NCBI GenBank assembly: GCA_003258405.1
Contig: QKPN01000002.1
Location: 1-64,000, forward strand
Source of the DNA: Rhodobacteraceae bacterium DSL-40
GTDB taxonomy: Bacteria; Pseudomonadota; Alphaproteobacteria; Rhodobacterales; Rhodobacteraceae
Length of the DNA: 64,000 nucleotides
Direction of reading: 5' to 3'
Part shown: positions 60,369 through 64,000 of the stretch, piece by piece
Layout of the letters: the number at the start of each line of letters is the position of its first letter
Numbering within the stretch: position 1 is the first letter of the stretch
Notes under the pieces: generated by a model
The model's input: the letters and a program-made list of their open reading frames with translations, nothing else
Databases searched by the model: none
Told to the model about the DNA's origin: nothing
Made by a program: the position numbers and the translations under genes

Positions 60369-60557
60369 ATGGATATCAACATCACGGGCATCGGCGGGTT
60401 CATCCTGCTCGCGCTGGACATCTGGGCCATCATTTCAGTCGTCGGTTCGGGTGCGAGCACCGGCAAGAAGGTGATCTGGGTACTGGTGATCCTGTTCCTG
60501 CCTCTCATCGGCTTCATTGCCTGGCTGCTCCTGGGACCACGGGCGCAGCGCATCTGA
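60369..60557 (+). CDS. Small PLDc_N-type membrane protein
   Basis: A 62-residue protein with two hydrophobic helices: GGFILLALDIWAIISVVGSG and KVIWVLVILFLPLIGFIAWL, ending LLGPRAQRI. The KxxWVxxILFLPxxGFIxWxLxGPR pattern is that of the phospholipase D N-terminal (PLDc_N) transmembrane domain. AGGAGG precedes ATG 60369. Function of the free-standing domain is unknown. Confidence 0.82.
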   Translation: MDINITGIGGFILLALDIWAIISVVGSGASTGKKVIWVLVILFLPLIGFIAWLLLGPRAQRI

Positions 60558-60569
60558 CGCGAGGGAAAT

Positions 60570-61625
60570 TTGCACGTATTCACCTGTGAGAAATGCGGCC
60601 AGATGCTGCATTTCGAAAACTCCGTATGCCTGCGCTGCGGAACCCGATTAGGCTTTCTGCCCGATACGTTGCGGCTGAGCGCCTGCGATCCACAGCCCGA
60701 TGGCACCATCGCGGTCACCGCGGCGCCGCAGGGCAGCGCCTGGGTTGCCTGCGGCAATGCCGCGAGCGCGGGCTGCAACTGGCTTGTCCGGGCCGACTCG
60801 GGCGACAGCTTCTGTCCCGCCTGCGAGCTCAACCGCACCATCCCCGACCTGGCGGTCGAGGGGAACGAAGAGCGCTGGCGCAAGATGGAGGAGGCGAAGC
60901 GGCGGCTGATCTATGCCCTCAAGCGCCTCAACCTGCCGCTGACGAGCTTTCAGGACGACAAGGAGCGCGGCCTCGCCTTCGATTTCCTGGCCGACGAGCC
61001 GGACGCCCCTGTGATGACCGGCCATGACGACGGGCTCATCACCATCAACATCTCCGAGGCAGACAGCGCCGAGCGCGAGCGTCGCCGGGTCGAGCTCGGC
61101 GAGCCCTATCGCACGCTGCTCGGCCATCTCCGCCACGAGGTCGGGCATTATTACTGGGACGTGCTTGTGCGCGACCGCAACAAGATCGACGCGTCCCGCG
61201 AGATCTTCGGCGACGAAAGCGCGGATTACGGCGAGGCGCTGCAGCGGCATTACGAGAACGGAGCGCCGCCGGACTGGGAAAACGCCTACGTCAGCGCCTA
61301 TGCGACCATGCATCCTTGGGAAGATTTCGCCGAGACCTGGACGCATTACCTCCACATGGTCGATACGCTCGACACCGCTGCGAGCTTCGGCATGGAGATC
61401 GACCCCCATGTCGCGACAACGGCGGAGCTCAATGCCGAGTTGGCGTTCGATCCCTACCGCGAACCGGATTTCAAGCGGCTGGTGGATGCCTGGATTCCGC
61501 TCACCGTCGCGGTCAACAGCCTGAACCGCTCGATGGGCCAGCGCGACCTCTACCCCTTCGCGCTGAGCACGCCAGCGATCAACAAGCTCAACTTCATCCA
61601 CGACCTCGTCCGCGGGGCCGTGTGA
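60570..61625 (+). CDS. Zinc-ribbon metallopeptidase (Peptidase_Mx-type)
   Basis: A 351-residue protein starting with TTG at 60570 (GAGGG nearby). An N-terminal zinc ribbon has CEKCGQMLHFENSVCLRCG, with a further Cys pair at FCPAC. Residues about 195-210 hold RHEVGHYYWDVL, an HExxH zinc motif, followed by SEIF-type and HPWEDFAETWTHYLHM segments supplying further ligands. This matches the putative zinc-binding metallopeptidase family. No signal peptide; substrate unknown. Its 3' end overlaps the convergent next gene by 32 bases. Confidence 0.82.
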   Translation: MHVFTCEKCGQMLHFENSVCLRCGTRLGFLPDTLRLSACDPQPDGTIAVTAAPQGSAWVACGNAASAGCNWLVRADSGDSFCPACELNRTIPDLAVEGNEERWRKMEEAKRRLIYALKRLNLPLTSFQDDKERGLAFDFLADEPDAPVMTGHDDGLITINISEADSAERERRRVELGEPYRTLLGHLRHEVGHYYWDVLVRDRNKIDASREIFGDESADYGEALQRHYENGAPPDWENAYVSAYATMHPWEDFAETWTHYLHMVDTLDTAASFGMEIDPHVATTAELNAELAFDPYREPDFKRLVDAWIPLTVAVNSLNRSMGQRDLYPFALSTPAINKLNFIHDLVRGAV

Positions 61626-61890
61626 CCCAGAGGATCCCGGCGATCAGCGCCGGGATCAACGCCAGCGGCAGGCTGAAGAGGGTCGTGAAGACAGGATCCC
61701 ACAGCCAGTCCGGCCCGAAATTCTGCAGGATCGAAACCACCTTCGCGTGGCTTCCGGGTGCGTTTTCCGCAAAGACCCGGTCGATCGAAGCCAGCCGGAA
61801 CGCATAGCCCTCACCGATCGTAGCCTGCCAATCGATCCAGGCCCGCCAGAGCGCCAATCCGGCGAACGCAACCATAACCACAATACGCAT
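61594..61890 (-). CDS. Small two-helix membrane protein
   Basis: A 98-residue protein with an N-terminal helix (RIVVMVAFAGLALWRAWIDW), a soluble middle (ENAPGSHAKVVSILQNFGPD) and a second helix (FSLPLALIPALIAGILWVTR). It is convergent with the metallopeptidase gene and overlaps its end. I do not recognise the family. The hydrophobic pattern and charged ends look real and not like a shadow frame. Confidence 0.65.
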   Translation of the reverse strand: MRIVVMVAFAGLALWRAWIDWQATIGEGYAFRLASIDRVFAENAPGSHAKVVSILQNFGPDWLWDPVFTTLFSLPLALIPALIAGILWVTRPRGRGRG

Positions 61891-61978
61891 GGGGACTTCT
61901 CACCTTTAGCGCGATTCAACGCGCCGAAGGTTAACCTTCATTGACCTGTCACGCAAACGACCGATAAGGATTTCCGGA

Positions 61979-63802
61979 ATGAAAGATGATCAGCGCCCCA
62001 TGTTCCAGGATTTCCGCCAGCGTACCACGCCAGAAACCGGGCCCTTGCGGCTCGAGGCCCTGCGTGAGGCCATGCGCGCCGAGGGTGTTGCAGCCTTCTT
62101 CGTGCCGCGCGCCGATGCCCATCAGGGCGAGAACGTCGCCCCCTGCGACGAGCGCCTCGCATGGCTCACGAGTTTCTCGGGCTCCGCGGGCCTCGCGGTG
62201 GCGGGTCTCGAGGCCGCGAGCCTCTTCGTCGACGGCCGCTATACGCTCCAGTCGCGCAAGGAGGTCGACACCGGGGCCTTCACCATCCTGCGCCATCCCG
62301 AGGACAAGCCCGCCGACTGGCTCGCCGAGGTCATGCCGGAGGGGGGCCGCGCCGGGTTCGATCCCTGGCTCCACACCGCGACCGACATCGCGACGCTGTC
62401 CGAGACGCTCGAGCCGCACGGTATCTCGCTCGTCCGCTGCCCCAATCTCGTCGACCGTATCTGGACCGATCGTCCGGCGCCGCCCGCCGCACCGATCGTG
62501 CCACAGCCCCTCGAGTTCACCGGGCACAGCGCGGCGGAAAAACGCGCCGATCTCGCGCAGGGCCTTCGCGACGCCGGGCGCTCGGCAGCGGCGCTGACGC
62601 TCACCGATTCCATCGCCTGGCTGCTCAACATCCGCGGCGGCGACATTGCCCGCACTCCGGTCGCACGCGCCTTCGCGATCCTTCATGACGACGGCCGTGT
62701 CGCGCTCTTCACCGATCCCACCAGGTGCGATGCCGCGCTCCGCGCCCACCTCGGGGCAGAGGTGACCATCGCCGCGCCCGAGGCCTTCGGCCCTGCCCTT
62801 GATGCGCTCTCCGGCAAGGTCGGCGTCGACAAGGCAAGCGCGCCGGTCTGGGTGTCCGACCGGCTCACGGCGGCGGGCATCGCGGTCGACTGGGCCCGCG
62901 ATCCCTGCATCCTGCCCAAGGCCTGCAAGACCGAGGCCGAGATCGCCGGAAGCCGCGCGGCGCATCTGCGCGACGGCGCGGCGATGGCGCGCTTCCTCGC
63001 CTGGCTCGATGCCGAAGCCCCCGGGGGACATCTTACCGAAATCGATGTCGTCCGCCGCCTCGAAGCCTTCCGCGCCGAAACCGGCGCCCTGCGCGACATC
63101 TCGTTCGAGACGATCTGCGGTGCGGGCGATCATGGCGCGATCGTGCACTACCGCGTGAACGAGGCCAGCAACCGCCCGGTGAAGCCCGGCGAGCTGCTGC
63201 TCGTCGACAGCGGCGGGCAGTATGTCGACGGAACCACCGACATCACCCGCACCGTCGCCGTCGGCGCGGTGCCCGAAGGCGCGGCCCGGGCCTTCACCCT
63301 GGTCCTCAAGGGCGTCATCGCCATGTCCCGCCTCGCCTGGCCGAGAGGGCTCGCGGGGCGCGACATCGACGCGGTCGCCCGCGCCGGCCTCTGGCAGACG
63401 GGGCTCGATTACGACCACGGCACCGGCCATGGCGTCGGGGCCTATCTCGGGGTGCACGAAGGCCCTGCGGCCCTCTCCCGCCGCTCGGAAACACCGATCG
63501 AACCCGGCATGATCCTCTCCATCGAGCCTGGCTACTACCGCGAGGGGGCCTTCGGCATCCGTATCGAGAATCTCGCCACCGTGCGTGCGCCAAGCCGACC
63601 CGAGGGTGGCGAGCGCGAGATGCTTTCGTTCGAGACCCTCACCTTCGCCCCGATCGACCGCCGTCTGATCGACGCGGACCTGCTCGCCCCTGCCGAGCGC
63701 CGCTGGCTCGACGACTATCACGCCGAGGTTCTCGCGCGGATCGCGCCGCTCGTCGATGCAGACACTGCAAGCTGGCTTGAAACTGCCTGCCAACCGCTCT
63801 GA
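61979..63802 (+). CDS. Aminopeptidase P family (M24B) Xaa-Pro peptidase
   Basis: A 607-residue enzyme. Two N-terminal creatinase-like domains (LREAMRAEGVAAFFVPRADA, LTSFSGSAGLAVAGLEAASL, LNIRGGDIARTPVARAFAIL) precede the pita-bread catalytic domain. All five metal ligands are visible: LLLVDSGGQYVDGTTDITRT (two Asp), GTGHGVGAYLGVHEGP (His), ILSIEPGYYREGAFG (Glu) and GIRIENLATV (Glu). Length matches the long eukaryote-like aminopeptidase P. It cleaves N-terminal Xaa-Pro bonds. Confidence 0.92.
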   Translation: MKDDQRPMFQDFRQRTTPETGPLRLEALREAMRAEGVAAFFVPRADAHQGENVAPCDERLAWLTSFSGSAGLAVAGLEAASLFVDGRYTLQSRKEVDTGAFTILRHPEDKPADWLAEVMPEGGRAGFDPWLHTATDIATLSETLEPHGISLVRCPNLVDRIWTDRPAPPAAPIVPQPLEFTGHSAAEKRADLAQGLRDAGRSAAALTLTDSIAWLLNIRGGDIARTPVARAFAILHDDGRVALFTDPTRCDAALRAHLGAEVTIAAPEAFGPALDALSGKVGVDKASAPVWVSDRLTAAGIAVDWARDPCILPKACKTEAEIAGSRAAHLRDGAAMARFLAWLDAEAPGGHLTEIDVVRRLEAFRAETGALRDISFETICGAGDHGAIVHYRVNEASNRPVKPGELLLVDSGGQYVDGTTDITRTVAVGAVPEGAARAFTLVLKGVIAMSRLAWPRGLAGRDIDAVARAGLWQTGLDYDHGTGHGVGAYLGVHEGPAALSRRSETPIEPGMILSIEPGYYREGAFGIRIENLATVRAPSRPEGGEREMLSFETLTFAPIDRRLIDADLLAPAERRWLDDYHAEVLARIAPLVDADTASWLETACQPL

Positions 63803-63850
63803 ACGCCCCCGCTCAGGGGGCCGAGGACACCAACGAACAAAGGACCGCAT

Positions 63851-64000
63851 ATGCTTGCCAAGAGGATTACAGTCGTTCCGGCCGAAGGCACCTGGGTCAT
63901 CCGCGCCGGCGGTGCCGTCATCGGCGAAAGCGGAAATGCCCTCGAACTCAGCAATGGCGACATGCCGGCGACGATCTTCTTCCCGCAGGAAGACATCGGC
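63851..64000 (+). CDS. DUF427 protein, 3' end outside window
   Basis: Only the first 50 codons are present. ITVVPAEGTWVIRAGGAVIG then ESGNALELSN and ATIFFPQEDIG match the start of DUF427 proteins, small cytoplasmic proteins of unknown function. ATG 63851 lies 48 bases after the peptidase gene. Confidence 0.8.
   Translation, partial: MLAKRITVVPAEGTWVIRAGGAVIGESGNALELSNGDMPATIFFPQEDIG

Noticed and set aside
57419-60883. A minus-strand open frame of over 1,100 codons opposite cobS-cobT and the following genes
   Set aside because: It is exactly antisense to well-supported genes, has no family motifs and a translation rich in Arg, Ala and Gly, as expected of GC-rich shadow frames.

Overview
The window is GC-rich DNA from an alphaproteobacterium, most likely of the order Rhodobacterales. 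Evidence for this is the nirI/nirX pair beside nirS, NnrR-type TTGCG-N4-CGCAA operators, the aerobic cobaltochelatase pair cobS-cobT, MutL with an endonuclease motif, and small alphaproteobacterial families such as SdhAF4/DUF1674, DUF3035 and DUF3422. Synteny and protein families fit a free-living, facultatively denitrifying bacterium. The exact genus cannot be read from the sequence.

Region 1 (1-5.9 kb) looks decayed and accessory. It holds the 3' part of a CoA-ligase/citrate-synthase-like fusion gene (ATP-citrate-lyase-like), a broken YciA-type thioesterase, an AraC-family regulator, a frameshifted gene for a secreted protein, and long stretches with no convincing gene.

Region 2 (5.9-28 kb) is a compact denitrification island. 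On the minus strand nirS-E-C-F-DL-G-H-J-N, a cbiX/sirB-like chelatase gene and a 68-codon membrane-protein gene form one tightly packed operon. It encodes cytochrome cd1 nitrite reductase and the heme d1 pathway, with nirD and nirL fused. Divergently on the plus strand lie nirI, nirX and a cytochrome c, then norCBQDEF (nitric oxide reductase and its assembly factors). Two Crp/Fnr regulators follow, one Dnr-like and one NnrR-like, with a small CPGC-motif DUF1858 gene between them, and then nnrS. NO2- would be reduced to NO by NirS and NO to N2O by NorBC. No nitrate or nitrous oxide reductase gene is in the window. Two operator classes are visible: TTGAC-N4-GTTAA before nirS/nirI and norC, and TTGCG-N4-CGCAA (or near) before the DUF1858 gene, between nnrR and nnrS, and, unexpectedly, before a transporter gene at 52.3 kb.

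Region 3 (28-45.9 kb) is mostly core genome: LtrA-like membrane protein, voltage-gated K+ channel, glycosyltransferase-like protein, SdhAF4, htpX-rsmB, a heparinase II/III-like protein, sthA, purH-lspA-DUF3035 lipoprotein, two M16 peptidases, mutL and rmuC.

Region 4 (45.9-47.65 kb) is an AT-rich insertion. It carries one gene for an OLD-like ATPase with a TOPRIM-like C-terminal half, its own upstream inverted repeat and an intrinsic terminator. It is the best candidate here for a horizontally acquired, possibly antiviral, element.

Region 5 (47.65-64 kb) returns to core genome: an IMPACT-family protein, DUF3422, a class III aminotransferase, purU, an AspT/YidE-type transporter, gatB, DUF4177, bolA, a J-domain protein, cobS-cobT, a small membrane protein, a zinc metallopeptidase, a small membrane protein, an M24 aminopeptidase P and the start of a DUF427 gene. 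NorQ/NorD and CobS/CobT are two separate AAA+/VWA pairs that remodel metalloenzymes in the same window.
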